Shown piece by piece: positions 27,897-36,754 of a stretch of 64,000 bases of DNA (the first letter of the stretch is position 1; each line of letters begins with the position of its first letter). A program made the translations under genes and the position numbers. Under the pieces are notes generated by a model that saw only the letters and a program-made list of their open reading frames with translations, ran no database searches and had not been told where the DNA came from. Source of the stretch: Maritimibacter sp. HL-12 (GTDB lineage Bacteria; Pseudomonadota; Alphaproteobacteria; Rhodobacterales; Rhodobacteraceae). The DNA lies in the NCBI RefSeq assembly GCF_900177545.1, contig NZ_FXBQ01000001.1:2536122-2600121 (forward strand). The letters are read 5' to 3'.

Positions 27897-29267
27897 TCAG
27901 CCGAGCACGCTGCGCACGGCCTTCGCGGTGGCGGCGACGATGGTGTCGGCCTCGGCGCGGCCGAGGCAGAGCGGCGGCGCAAAGCCGAGGATATCGCCCT
28001 GCGGCATCGCCCGACCGATGACGCCTTCGGCGACCAGCGCCGCGGCGATCCGGGGGCCGACCTTGTCGGCAGGATCGTAGAACCGGCGCGTTTCCCGGTC
28101 GGCCACGAATTCGAGCGCGCAGAGCATGCCCTCGCCCCGGATCTCGCCCACCTGCGCGTGATCCCCGAGCGCTTCCGCCATCGCCTTGCGGAAATAGGCC
28201 CCGGTTTCGCCGGCGTTGGCGAGCAGACCCAGATCGTCGATCAGCTTGAGGTTGGCGACCCCGGCCGCTGCGCCGATCGGGTGGGCCGAATAGGTCCAGC
28301 CATGACCAATCGGGCCGTTCTCGTCGGTGCCCTGTTCGAGCACCTTCCACATCCTGTCGGACACGATCGAGCCCGAGAGCGGCGCATAGGCCGAGGTGAG
28401 ACCCTTGGCGATGGTAATGAGATCGGGTTTCAGCCCGTAGTGTTCGGAGCCGAACATCGAGCCGAGCCGTCCAAAGCCGGTCACCACCTCGTCGGCGATC
28501 AGCAGGATGTCGTGGCGCTCAAGCACCGCCTGGATCGCTTCCCAGTAGCCCGCCGGCGGCGGCACGATCCCGCCCGTGCCCAGCACCGGTTCGCCGATGA
28601 AGGCGGCGATGGTGTCGGCCCCTTCCTGTTCGATCAACGCTTCCAGCTCGGCGGCGCAATGGGCGGTGAAATCGGCCTCGCTCATCGCGAGGTCGGGGCG
28701 GCGGAAATAATAGGGTGCCTCGGTGTGGATCACCTGCGACAGCGGCAGGTCGAACTTCTTGTGAAACAGCTCAAGCCCGGTGAGCGATCCGGTCATCAGC
28801 CCCGATCCGTGATAGCCGCGCCAGCGCGAGATGATCTTCTTCTTCTCCGGGCGGTCGAGGATGTTGTTGTAATACCAGATCAGCTTGATGTTGGTCTCGT
28901 TGGCATCCGATCCCGACAGGCCGAAATAGACCTTGCTCATGTGGTCGGGGGCGCGGTCGAGGATCATCTTGGCCAGCGTGATGCTGGCCTCGGTGCCATG
29001 GCCGACATAGGCGTGGTAATAGGCGAGCTCGCGTGCCTGTTCGGCGATCGCCTCGGCGATCTCCGGCCGGCCGTAGCCTGCGTTCACGCAATAGAGCCCG
29101 GCGAAGGCATCGAGCAGGCGGTTCCCCTCGCGGTCTTCGATGTGGCAGCCCTTGCCGCCGGTGATCACCCGTTGCGGTGCCTCGCCCCGGGCGAACTCGG
29201 CGAGATGGGTCGACGGATGGAAGAAGTTCTCCCGGTCCCAGGTTTCCAAGAGGTCGTTCTTCAGCAT
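27897..29267 (-). CDS. doeD: Class III aminotransferase, probable diaminobutyrate transaminase of ectoine catabolism (DoeD-like)
   Basis: A 456-residue PLP aminotransferase expected to convert L-2,4-diaminobutyrate to aspartate 4-semialdehyde. Fold-I motifs: the N-terminal [10 protein letters not shown], cofactor-loop block [19 protein letters not shown], and the PLP lysine in [17 protein letters not shown]. The assignment to DoeD rests on its place directly after a DoeC-type dehydrogenase and a DoeX-like regulator, and on general resemblance; class III transaminases are hard to tell apart by sequence alone, and other omega-amino acids are possible substrates. Start at 29267 ([10 protein letters not shown]) with an AAGGGA box. 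The gap to doeC is 84 bp on the same strand. Confidence 0.8.
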   Translation of the reverse strand: MLKNDLLETWDRENFFHPSTHLAEFARGEAPQRVITGGKGCHIEDREGNRLLDAFAGLYCVNAGYGRPEIAEAIAEQARELAYYHAYVGHGTEASITLAKMILDRAPDHMSKVYFGLSGSDANETNIKLIWYYNNILDRPEKKKIISRWRGYHGSGLMTGSLTGLELFHKKFDLPLSQVIHTEAPYYFRRPDLAMSEADFTAHCAAELEALIEQEGADTIAAFIGEPVLGTGGIVPPPAGYWEAIQAVLERHDILLIADEVVTGFGRLGSMFGSEHYGLKPDLITIAKGLTSAYAPLSGSIVSDRMWKVLEQGTDENGPIGHGWTYSAHPIGAAAGVANLKLIDDLGLLANAGETGAYFRKAMAEALGDHAQVGEIRGEGMLCALEFVADRETRRFYDPADKVGPRIAAALVAEGVIGRAMPQGDILGFAPPLCLGRAEADTIVAATAKAVRSVLG

Positions 29268-29351
29268 CGGTTTCCCTTTCCAGTTTCCTGCCCCGTGCAA
29301 GGGCAAGGTCTTTTCACAATCTTGGCAACGATTTTCGAGGTTTGATGGCCG

Positions 29352-30809
29352 TCAGGCCCAGTCGCGGCAGACGTATTTGATCTCCATGAAATCCTCCATC
29401 CCGCGCCGCGCGCCTTCGCGCCCGAGCCCCGATTGTTTGGTGCCGCCAAACGGGATCGGCGCGCCGGTCACCTTGGTGCGGTTGACCGCGACCATGCCGT
29501 ATTCCAGCGCCCGGCTGAGGCGGTAGATCCGGCGCGGATCGTGGCTGTGCAGATAGGCGATGAGGCCGTATTCGGTATCGTTGGCGCGCGCGATCACCTC
29601 TTGCTCGGTGTCGAACGGCGTGATTGGCGCGACCGGGCCGAAGGTTTCCTCGCGCATGATCTTCGCGTCGTCGGGCACCTCGGTGAGCACGGTGGGGGCG
29701 TAGAACAACGGCCCGAGGTCGAGCCGCTTGCCGCCGGTGGCGAGCTTGGCGCCGCGTTCGAGTGCGTCGGCAACATGGTCTTCCTGCTTCTTCACGGCAT
29801 TCTCGTTCATCAGCGGGCCGATGTCGCAATCGTCCAAGCCGCGCCCCACGCTGAGCGCCTCGGTCGCGGCGATGAACCGGCGGCAGAACTCTTCGTGGAT
29901 CGGCCGCTCGACGTAGATCCGGTTGGCACCGAGACAATCCTGCCCGGAAGTGGCGAACTTGGCCTTGATCGCCTCCGTCACCGCGTGATCGAGATCGCAC
30001 CCCTTGAACACGATCACCGGGGCGTGGCCGCCGAGTTCCAGCACCAGTTTTTTCACCGTGGCGGCGGATTGGCGGTAGAGCAGCCGCCCGATCTCGGTCG
30101 ATCCGGTAAACGACAAGGCGCGCACGCGGGCATCCTCGGTCCACGGTTCGACAACCTTTGACGCCTGGCCCGTCACCACGTTGAACACGCCGGGCGGAAG
30201 GCCCGCACGCTCGGCCAGTTCGGCCAGCGCGAGGGCCGAGAACGGCGTTTCGCGCGCCGGGTGAGCCACCACGGTGCAGCCTGCCGCGAGCGCGGCGGCG
30301 GCCTTGCGGGTGAGCATCGCGGAGGGGAAGTTCCACGGCGTGATCAGTGCCACCACCCCGACCGGTTCGAGCCAGAGTTCCACCTCGGCGTCGTGCAGGT
30401 GGCTGGTGACGCCCTCGATATTGGGCCGCTTGGCCTCCTCGGCGTAGAATTCGAGAAAACTTGCGGCGTAGTCGATCTCGCCCATCGCCTCGGACAGCGG
30501 CTTGCCTTGTTCGAGCGTCATGATCCGCGCCAGATCGTCCTTGTGGGCGAGCATAAGCTCGAACCAGCGCCGCAGGATCGCCGCGCGTTCCTGCGGCAGA
30601 AGGAACGACCAGGCCGGGAAGGCGTCCTGTGCGGCATCGACGGCACGCCTCGAATCGTCCGCCGTGAGGGCGGCCACGTCGCCAAGGCTGGCCGCGTCGG
30701 CCGGGTTCGTAACCTCGAACACCGCTCCGTCACTGGCGGCAACCCATTTGCCCCCGACATAGGCAAAGCCACGCATCAGGCGCTTGTCGGAAATCGCGTC
30801 GTCGAGCAT
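29352..30809 (-). CDS. doeC: Aldehyde dehydrogenase of the succinate-/aspartate-semialdehyde type (DoeC-like)
   Basis: A 485-residue NAD(P)+-dependent aldehyde dehydrogenase, predicted to oxidise aspartate semialdehyde from DoeD to aspartate. The general base Glu is in KLVLELGGHAPVIV and the nucleophile Cys in TSGQDCLGANRIYV; the cofactor region has the SFTGSTEIGRLL block, and EETFGPVAPI follows. Length is normal. A GGGGAG ribosome-binding site precedes the ATG at 30809. In other bacteria the same family is annotated as succinate-semialdehyde dehydrogenase (GabD), so the exact aldehyde is inferred from context. Confidence 0.82.
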   Translation of the reverse strand: MLDDAISDKRLMRGFAYVGGKWVAASDGAVFEVTNPADAASLGDVAALTADDSRRAVDAAQDAFPAWSFLLPQERAAILRRWFELMLAHKDDLARIMTLEQGKPLSEAMGEIDYAASFLEFYAEEAKRPNIEGVTSHLHDAEVELWLEPVGVVALITPWNFPSAMLTRKAAAALAAGCTVVAHPARETPFSALALAELAERAGLPPGVFNVVTGQASKVVEPWTEDARVRALSFTGSTEIGRLLYRQSAATVKKLVLELGGHAPVIVFKGCDLDHAVTEAIKAKFATSGQDCLGANRIYVERPIHEEFCRRFIAATEALSVGRGLDDCDIGPLMNENAVKKQEDHVADALERGAKLATGGKRLDLGPLFYAPTVLTEVPDDAKIMREETFGPVAPITPFDTEQEVIARANDTEYGLIAYLHSHDPRRIYRLSRALEYGMVAVNRTKVTGAPIPFGGTKQSGLGREGARRGMEDFMEIKYVCRDWA

Positions 30810-30980
30810 GTGTCGTCTCCCCTGTTCCTGCCGGCGAGCATGGCAGGACAGGGCAAACGGCGGGGCCGAAGTGACCGGTAATTCGGGGTGAAGTATCTTG
30901 TTCAGGGCCGGGAAGGAGACGATTCATCTCTTGCGATGCGCCGGGATGACCACCCCGCCGGCCCACAGGGGTGATCTGGC

Positions 30981-31457
30981 CTAGTCGTCAAGAAACAAGT
31001 CGAGCGGCGGCGGGGCAGGGCCCTTCACCGGCTTGGTGACGATGTAGCTGAAATAGCGCGCGAGCCCGATCCGGGCTTCCAGCATCGCGTCGATCAGGCG
31101 CTGGTAGGCGTCGATATCGCGGGTGACCACCTGCATCAGGTAGTCATAACCGCCACCGAGCGCCCAGCAGGCCACGACCTCGTCATGGTGTTCCAGCCCG
31201 GCCTCGAAAACCCGAAAGGTCGCTGCCGTGTGGTCGGCCAGTTCTACCGCGACGAAGACGGTGACATTCGGACCCATCTTTCGCAACGCGATGCGCGCGC
31301 CGTAGCCCTCGATCAGCCCGGCATCCTCAAGCCGTTTCAGCCGGTTCCAGCAAGGTGTGGGCGAGAGGCCGACGCGCTCGGCCAACGCCGCCTTCGAGAT
31401 CCGCCCCTCGGTGGAGAGCACGCGCAGGATGGCGATATCGCGGGCATCGAGCTTCAT
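30981..31457 (-). CDS. doeX: Lrp/AsnC regulator of ectoine catabolism (DoeX-like)
   Basis: A 158-residue Lrp/AsnC protein: winged helix MKLDARDIAILRVLSTEG then LSPTPCWNRLKRLEDAGLI, and a RAM ligand domain (VACWALGGGYDYLMQV). Regulators of this type sit in ectoine catabolic operons (DoeX or AsnC) and respond to catabolic intermediates such as diaminobutyrate derivatives. It lies between doeC (171 bp away, same strand) and a divergent M20 deacetylase. An in-frame Met at 31520 would add 21 residues and has GGAGG 3 nt before it; I prefer 31457 because the conserved HTH begins there, but the longer form is possible. Confidence 0.82.
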   Translation of the reverse strand: MKLDARDIAILRVLSTEGRISKAALAERVGLSPTPCWNRLKRLEDAGLIEGYGARIALRKMGPNVTVFVAVELADHTAATFRVFEAGLEHHDEVVACWALGGGYDYLMQVVTRDIDAYQRLIDAMLEARIGLARYFSYIVTKPVKGPAPPPLDLFLDD

Positions 31458-31657
31458 CTTGCGGGCATGCTCCAGGTTGCAACTGCGCCGGGATGGCGCA
31501 AACGGATTGACGCGGGGCATCGGCCTCCGCCAATGTCGCGCAAATCATCACGATGCACCCGCGCGGGGCAACCCCTATCTGGCCGAGGGCGGTTTCGGCC
31601 CGGCCGGGGGGCAGCGCGCCGCATCTGTCGCGCCACTCGATCAGCAAGGACCGGGCC
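31458..31657. promoter_or_regulatory. Divergent control region doeX / M20 deacetylase
   Basis: Two hundred bases separate the divergent starts. A repeated GCGCAAA core occurs at 31495-31501 (GGCGCAAACG) and 31540-31546 (CGCGCAAATC), 45 bp apart, close to a helical repeat; this could be part of an Lrp-type multi-site operator. No clear -35/-10 pair was identified. Confidence 0.35.
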
Positions 31658-32818
31658 ATGACCAAGATCTCCGATACCCTCGAACTCCTGCGTGAGCTGG
31701 TCGCCTACCCCACGGTGTCGTCCGAGACCAATCTCGCGATGATCGACAACCTCGCGGGCTGGCTCGAAAGTGCCGGCGCGCGGGTCGAGATCCATCACGA
31801 CGAGACCGGGCAGAAGGCCAACCTCTTTGCCACCATCGGCCCGGATCGCGATGGCGGCATCCTGCTGTCGGGCCATACCGACGTGGTGCCCGCCGTGGGC
31901 GACGACTGGACCAACGACCCTTTCGAGATGGTCGAGCGCGACGGCAAGCTCTACGGCCGGGGCACCTGCGACATGAAGGGCTTCATCGCCGCTTCCGTCG
32001 CGATGGCCCCGGTTCTGGCCCATTCGGTAAAGGACCGGCCATTGCATTTCTCGTTCACATACGACGAGGAAGTGGGCTGCATCGGGGCCCAGGCCCTGGC
32101 CGATACGCTCGCGGCCAAGGGCCTGCGCCCCAGTGTGGCGATCATCGGCGAGCCGACCAGCATGCGGGTGATCGAGGGTCACAAGGGGTGCTGCGAATAC
32201 ACCACCCATTTCGAGGGGCTGGCGGGCCATGGTTCCGAGCCCGACAAGGGCGTCAACGCGGTGGAATTCGCGGTGCGCTACGTTTCGCGGCTGCTTGATC
32301 TGCGCAAGCCGCTCAGGGTGCGCGCGCCGAAGGACAGCCGCTTCGATCCGCCCTGGACGACGATCAACCCCGGTTCGGTGTTCGGCGGCGTGGCGCACAA
32401 CGTCATCGCCAGCCATGCCTCGGTGTTGTGGGAAATGCGCCCGGTGCAGCCCTCCGATGGTGCCTTCGTGCGCGAGGAAATGCGCCGCTACGTACACGAG
32501 CACCTGTTGCCCGAGATGCAGGCGCATTGGCCCGAGGCGCGGATCATCACCGAGGTGATCGGCGAGGTCGACGGGCTGGAACCCGCCGACGAGAATGCCG
32601 CGCGGGATATCGTGATGGAACTCACCGGCGCCAATGCCTGCGATCTGGTCGCGTTCTCGACCGAGGCGGGGGTGTTTCAGAAGCTCGGGATGGATGTGGT
32701 TGTCTGTGGGCCCGGCTCGATCGAGCAGGCCCACAAACCCGATGAATACCTCGAAACCCGCCAGCTTGAGCAGTGCCTTGGCATGCTCGACGGGCTGGGC
32801 GCGAAGCTTGCGCGCTGA
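31658..32818 (+). CDS. M20-family amidohydrolase (ArgE-like), candidate N-acetyl-diaminobutyrate deacetylase
   Basis: A 386-residue dinuclear zinc deacetylase of the acetylornithine deacetylase family. Metal motifs: the first His in LLSGHTDVVPAVGD, the bridging Asp in YGRGTCDMKGFIA, and the EE pair in FSFTYDEEVGC. The dimerisation domain lies in the middle (VNAVEFAVRYVSR). It is divergent from doeX and convergent with ask (3 nt between stops), so it lies inside the ectoine island. Because no DoeB (AspA/AstE fold) is visible here, this enzyme may remove the acetyl group from DoeA's product, N-acetyl-2,4-diaminobutyrate, which differs from acetylornithine by one carbon. That is inference; a plain argE function is the alternative. 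Start ATG at 31658 with AAGGA. Confidence 0.8.
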   Translation: MTKISDTLELLRELVAYPTVSSETNLAMIDNLAGWLESAGARVEIHHDETGQKANLFATIGPDRDGGILLSGHTDVVPAVGDDWTNDPFEMVERDGKLYGRGTCDMKGFIAASVAMAPVLAHSVKDRPLHFSFTYDEEVGCIGAQALADTLAAKGLRPSVAIIGEPTSMRVIEGHKGCCEYTTHFEGLAGHGSEPDKGVNAVEFAVRYVSRLLDLRKPLRVRAPKDSRFDPPWTTINPGSVFGGVAHNVIASHASVLWEMRPVQPSDGAFVREEMRRYVHEHLLPEMQAHWPEARIITEVIGEVDGLEPADENAARDIVMELTGANACDLVAFSTEAGVFQKLGMDVVVCGPGSIEQAHKPDEYLETRQLEQCLGMLDGLGAKLAR

Positions 32819-32821
32819 GGC

Positions 32822-34246
32822 TCAGGCCACGCGCGACAGCTTCGGCGTCCGGGCCTCGATGAAGGCCGCGTGCAGCGCCTTGATCGCCGGTTTCAGCGCG
32901 TCGCGTTCGAGGATGAACTGCACATCCACGTTGCGTGGCCCCTGGCTCGCGCCGATCGCTTCCAGCCCGGCCCCGGCGATGGCCTGAAGGCCGCGGGTGA
33001 GCACCGAAAGCCCGTTGAGATCGCGCCCGATGACCGAGGCCATCGCCAGCGTGCGCGCCGAGATATCCGCTGAAGGGTAGAGCGCGGCAAGGTCCTTCTG
33101 CACCCTGCGCATCGTCTTCAGCGATGCATCCACGTAATGCGTGATCGTGTTGGCGTTCGACACCTTGGCGACGATCCGCACCTCGTGCCGGGTCAACACT
33201 TCGAGGATCGCGGCGTCATAGCCCTTCACGCCGAGCATATCCTGCTCGAACACTTCGAGCGCGATGATGTCGAGGCCGGTGACGATCTCCACCGCCGCCT
33301 CGTCGGTGGGCTGGTCGTCGATCAGCGTGCCGGGATCGTTTGGCTCGAAGGCATTGGTGACGCGCAGCGGCACGCCCGACTGGCGCAGGGTTTTCGCGGC
33401 CTTCGGGTGGATTGCCTCCATCCCCATGTTGGAAAGCTGGTCGGCAACGTCGTAGTTGGTGCGGCCGAGCTTCTTGACGGCCTCCTCGCCCACCAGCCGG
33501 GGATCGGCGGAGGACAGGTGGAATTCCTTGTGGATGATCGCCTCGCGCGCGCCGGTCATCGCCGCGAGTTGCGAGAAGGTCACCTCGGAATAGCCCCGGT
33601 CGAACTCGCCCATCAGCCCTTCGGCGCATTGCGCATAGCCGGTGACGATCGGCATTTCGTGCATCGGGTCGACGCCGTCCATGGCACCGGAAATCCGCTC
33701 TTCGAGGCTCACGTCGCCCTCGTCGCGCCAACCGGAAAGGTCGACGAAGCGGGCGTTCACGCCGGCGCGTTGAAGCATCAGCGTGGTGACGAAGGCCGAA
33801 TGCGCCTCGCCCAGCCCCGACAGGAGCTCGCGGGTCTGGCCCATGTGCTCGGAGAGGCGGAAATGGCCGTAGGAGCACAGGCGTTGCAGGTCGATCAGGC
33901 AGTTGCGCGCGCCCAGCACGCGGTCGCCCACGAAGGCGTCGGCGCGTTCGACGTCGGCGGGATTGTCGAGCACCGCGCGGTGCGCCGCCATCATCGCTTC
34001 TGCCACGCGGTCGAGGCTGTCGTGCCAGGCGTGGTCGCTGTCGTCGCCGACGAAGGTGGCATAGGCACCGGCCTTGCCGGATTTCTTGTGTTCGAGCAGC
34101 AGATCGGTGATGCCGCCGAAAGCGGAGACGACGAAGACGCGCCCGTAGAGGTCTTCGCCCTCGCGCCCGCCGATGAACAGCGTATCGCGCAACTCGTTCA
34201 CGCGGCTCATGGATGTGCCGCCGATCTTTTCAACGGTATGGGTCAT
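32822..34246 (-). CDS. ask: Ectoine-specific aspartate kinase (Ask_Ect)
   Basis: A 474-residue aspartokinase that phosphorylates aspartate as the first step toward aspartate semialdehyde. The N-terminal kinase motif is VEKIGGTSMS in place of the usual KFGGTS, followed by VFVVSAFGGITDLLL. A central catalytic block holds REAIIHKEFHLSSADPRLV, and ACT domains occupy the last 130 residues. Specialised kinases encoded last in ectABC-ask operons are known from other bacteria to be less feedback-inhibited, allowing carbon flow into ectoine. The start at 34246 leaves 4 nt to the ectC stop. In-frame extension to 34285 would overlap ectC and is not needed. Confidence 0.93.
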   Translation of the reverse strand: MTHTVEKIGGTSMSRVNELRDTLFIGGREGEDLYGRVFVVSAFGGITDLLLEHKKSGKAGAYATFVGDDSDHAWHDSLDRVAEAMMAAHRAVLDNPADVERADAFVGDRVLGARNCLIDLQRLCSYGHFRLSEHMGQTRELLSGLGEAHSAFVTTLMLQRAGVNARFVDLSGWRDEGDVSLEERISGAMDGVDPMHEMPIVTGYAQCAEGLMGEFDRGYSEVTFSQLAAMTGAREAIIHKEFHLSSADPRLVGEEAVKKLGRTNYDVADQLSNMGMEAIHPKAAKTLRQSGVPLRVTNAFEPNDPGTLIDDQPTDEAAVEIVTGLDIIALEVFEQDMLGVKGYDAAILEVLTRHEVRIVAKVSNANTITHYVDASLKTMRRVQKDLAALYPSADISARTLAMASVIGRDLNGLSVLTRGLQAIAGAGLEAIGASQGPRNVDVQFILERDALKPAIKALHAAFIEARTPKLSRVA

Positions 34247-34250
34247 GGGA

Positions 34251-34649
34251 TCAGGCCAGTTCTTCTGCCGGGGCATAGGAGCCATCGTCCTGGTGCACCT
34301 CGTTGCCGGTGACGGGCGGATTGAACACGCAAGCCATCACCAGTTCTTCCTCGGCGCGCAGGGTGTGACGGTCATGCGCGTTCAGCGCATACATCACCCC
34401 GGGGTGGATTTCGTGGGTTTCGCCGGACGCGTGATCGGTGATCGAACCCTTGCCTTTCAGGCAATAGACGCTCTCGAAATGGTTCTTGTACTCGAAGACA
34501 TGCTCCGAGCCGGTATCGAGGAAGGTGATGTGGAACGAAAACCCCATCTTGTCGTCGGCGAGCAGCATCCGCACGCTCGTCCAGTTCGCGTCAGAGACCA
34601 CGCGGTCTTTCTCGTCTTGGATGATCTTGTTGAAATCGCGCACGATCAT
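34251..34649 (-). CDS. ectC: Ectoine synthase
   Basis: A 132-residue cupin that cyclises N-gamma-acetyl-diaminobutyrate to ectoine with loss of water. The start MIVRDFNKIIQDEKDRVV is diagnostic. The cupin barrel carries metal-site and active-site residues in HITFLDTGSEH, NHFESVYCLKGKG, and MYALNAHDRHTLRAEEE. Length matches the family (about 130). The gene is 5 nt downstream of ectB and 4 nt upstream of ask. Confidence 0.98.
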   Translation of the reverse strand: MIVRDFNKIIQDEKDRVVSDANWTSVRMLLADDKMGFSFHITFLDTGSEHVFEYKNHFESVYCLKGKGSITDHASGETHEIHPGVMYALNAHDRHTLRAEEELVMACVFNPPVTGNEVHQDDGSYAPAEELA

Positions 34650-34654
34650 GTCGG

Positions 34655-35944
34655 TTACTCCGCAGCCAGTTTGGCCCGCGCCGTCACCGCATCGCGGGTG
34701 GCGTCGAGCAGGATGTTGAAGCCCTTGTGGAAGGTTTCCACGGGCGTGGTGAGGGGGGCGAGCACCTTGACCACCTGGTCTTCGTTGCCCGAGGTCTCGA
34801 TCACCAGGCCCTTGTCGTAGGCCCTGGCGCAGATCTCGCCCGCGAGATCGCCGGAGCGCACATCGACGCCCTGCATCAGGCCGCGGCCCTTGAGCCGCGC
34901 GCCGGGCACCAGCGCGGCCACGTCGTTCAGGGCGCGGGTGATCAGCGCCGCCTTGTCGGCCAATTCGCGCTGGAACGCGTCATCGGCCCAGAATTTCTCG
35001 ATCGCCACGCGGGCGGTGACGAAGGCATGGGTATTGCCGCGGAAGGTGCCGTTGTGCTCGGCGGGGCCGAACACGTCATGCTCGGGGCGCACCAGAACGA
35101 GGGCCAGCGGCAGGCCGAAGCCGGAGACCGACTTGGCCATGGTCACGATGTCGGGCATCACGCCCATCTCCTCGAAGGAGAAGAAGGTGCCGGTGCGGCC
35201 GACGCCGGCCTGGATATCGTCGATGATCAGCAGCGCGCCGTGCGTCTTGGCAATTTCGGCGATGCGCTTGACCCATTCGGGCGAAGCGGCATTGAGCCCG
35301 CCCTCGCCTTGCACGGTCTCGAACATGATCGCGGCGGGGGCGTCGATGCCACCCGAGGAGTCCGACAGCATCTGGTCGAGCAGGGCCGCCGAATCGACGC
35401 CCTCGGCGTAGTCATCGAAGGGCATCCGGGTCACGCCCGCCTTGTCCATGCCGGCGCCGCCCCGGTGGTAGCCGTTGCCGGTGGCGGCGAGCGCGCCCAT
35501 CGTCACGCCGTGAAAGCCGTTGGTGAAGGCGATCACGTTGGTGCGGCCGGTGACCTTGCGGGCGATCTTCATCGCCGCCTCGACGGCATTGGCACCGGTC
35601 GGGCCGGTGAACATCACCCGGTGATCCATGCCGCGCGGGGCAAGGATGTGAGTCTCGAAGGCGCTGAGGAAATCACCCTTGGCATCGGTGTGCAGGTCGA
35701 GCCCGTGGGCGATACCGTCGCCCGCGATATGGTCGATCAGCGCCGCCTTCATGTCGGGGTCGTTGTGGCCGTAGTTGAGCGAGGAACAACCGGCGAGAAA
35801 GTCGATCCAGGTGCGGCCCTCGGCGTCGGTGAGGTGCGAGCCGCGCGCGGTGGTGAACAGCGCCGGCATGCCGCGGCAATAAGAGCGCGCCTCGCTCTCG
35901 CGGCGGTGAAAGATGTCACGTTTTTCGGTCATGTCCTTGGGCAT
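34655..35944 (-). CDS. ectB: Diaminobutyrate-2-oxoglutarate (glutamate-dependent) transaminase
   Basis: A 429-residue class III aminotransferase that makes L-2,4-diaminobutyrate from aspartate semialdehyde and glutamate. It begins with FHRRESEARSYCRGMPALF, typical for EctB; the cofactor block is GPTGANAVEAAMKIAR, Asp is in LIIDDIQAGVGRTG, and the PLP lysine in VTMAKSVSGFGLPLALV. GGAG lies 7 nt before the ATG at 35944; a second Met four codons later is possible. It follows ectA by 39 bp and is close to ectC. Confidence 0.97.
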   Translation of the reverse strand: MPKDMTEKRDIFHRRESEARSYCRGMPALFTTARGSHLTDAEGRTWIDFLAGCSSLNYGHNDPDMKAALIDHIAGDGIAHGLDLHTDAKGDFLSAFETHILAPRGMDHRVMFTGPTGANAVEAAMKIARKVTGRTNVIAFTNGFHGVTMGALAATGNGYHRGGAGMDKAGVTRMPFDDYAEGVDSAALLDQMLSDSSGGIDAPAAIMFETVQGEGGLNAASPEWVKRIAEIAKTHGALLIIDDIQAGVGRTGTFFSFEEMGVMPDIVTMAKSVSGFGLPLALVLVRPEHDVFGPAEHNGTFRGNTHAFVTARVAIEKFWADDAFQRELADKAALITRALNDVAALVPGARLKGRGLMQGVDVRSGDLAGEICARAYDKGLVIETSGNEDQVVKVLAPLTTPVETFHKGFNILLDATRDAVTARAKLAAE

Positions 35945-35983
35945 GGGGAAGCTCCTTTCGGGAGTATTCGAAAATTCGGAAGA

Positions 35984-36517
35984 TCAGGCGGCGCTGCGCA
36001 GTTCGACGACGTCGGGCAGGGTGATCGTCACCATGTGCTCGGTGTCGTGGTGCCCGTCGAAATGAACGTCGCGCTGGAAATGCGGCTCGTCGTCGAGTTC
36101 GCCGCCGATCGCGCGCGCGAAGCTCCTGAACAGACCCCACGAGGCGTCGTTGTCCTCGGTGATGGTGGTCTTGAGGTGAGTGGCCCCGTCGCAGACGTCG
36201 CGCTCGATGAGATCGAGCAGCATGAGCTTGCCAAGGCCGAGGCCGCGCGCTTTCGCGCTCACCGCCACCTGCCAGACGAAAAGCTCGTCCTTCGCGGGGA
36301 TCATGTGGCCGGAGATCCAGCCGACGATCTCGCCATCAAGCTCGGCCACCACGCAGGTATCGCGGAAGTGGTCGGCCTGGACGAGATTGCAATACATGGA
36401 GTTCTCGTCGAGCGGCTTGCAGCTCTTGATCAGCTCCCAGATGGCGGCCCCGTCCGTCGCAAGCGGCTTGCGCAGGCGGGGCGCCCGAGTTCGGGGGGTA
36501 TCAATGTCTTTCGGCAT
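35984..36517 (-). CDS. ectA: Diaminobutyrate acetyltransferase
   Basis: A 177-residue GNAT acetyltransferase that puts an acetyl group from acetyl-CoA on the gamma amino group of diaminobutyrate. The family block LDENSMYCNLVQADHF, the CoA-binding pattern AKARGLGLGKLML and the ITEDNDASWGLFRSFAR segment identify it. I start at ATG 36517, which has GAGAGGG 8 nt upstream; a GTG two codons earlier is also in frame but only 2 nt from that box. First gene of ectABC-ask, preceded by a strikingly AT-rich control region. Confidence 0.96.
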   Translation of the reverse strand: MPKDIDTPRTRAPRLRKPLATDGAAIWELIKSCKPLDENSMYCNLVQADHFRDTCVVAELDGEIVGWISGHMIPAKDELFVWQVAVSAKARGLGLGKLMLLDLIERDVCDGATHLKTTITEDNDASWGLFRSFARAIGGELDDEPHFQRDVHFDGHHDTEHMVTITLPDVVELRSAA

Positions 36518-36754
36518 GGTCACGGCCCTCTCATGATTGCTTTGAATAGCTAAGTAAGGGACTTGGGCGCAAAAATCAATAAAGTAAGCAAACTTTCTCT
36601 ATTTTAGCGAAGAACGGCTTAAGAATAAGGAATTTCTCCAAAAATTTACTTTGCAAGACAAAACATCTACCCTTCAAGACTCTTTGTTTGACTAAGGATG
36701 TGGGTGGTTCCGTAGGGATTGCGGCCCCCGGCGGCTTCATGACATCATCACGCG
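36518..36754. promoter_or_regulatory. AT-rich divergent promoter region ectA / ectR
   Basis: About 180 bp (36541-36715) is far richer in A and T than anything else in the window and must carry the ect promoters. Candidate operators: inverted repeats AAAGT-N6-ACTTT at 36581-36596 and AAGT-N5-ACTT at 36552-36564, and two direct CAAGAC repeats at 36654-36659 and 36675-36680 spaced 21 bp, i.e. two helical turns. The inverted repeats lie 35-80 bp upstream of the ectA start and fit a MarR-type dyad, so EctR is the likely binder. The -10 could be TAAAAT on the minus strand near 36600-36606; I cannot settle it. Confidence 0.6.
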
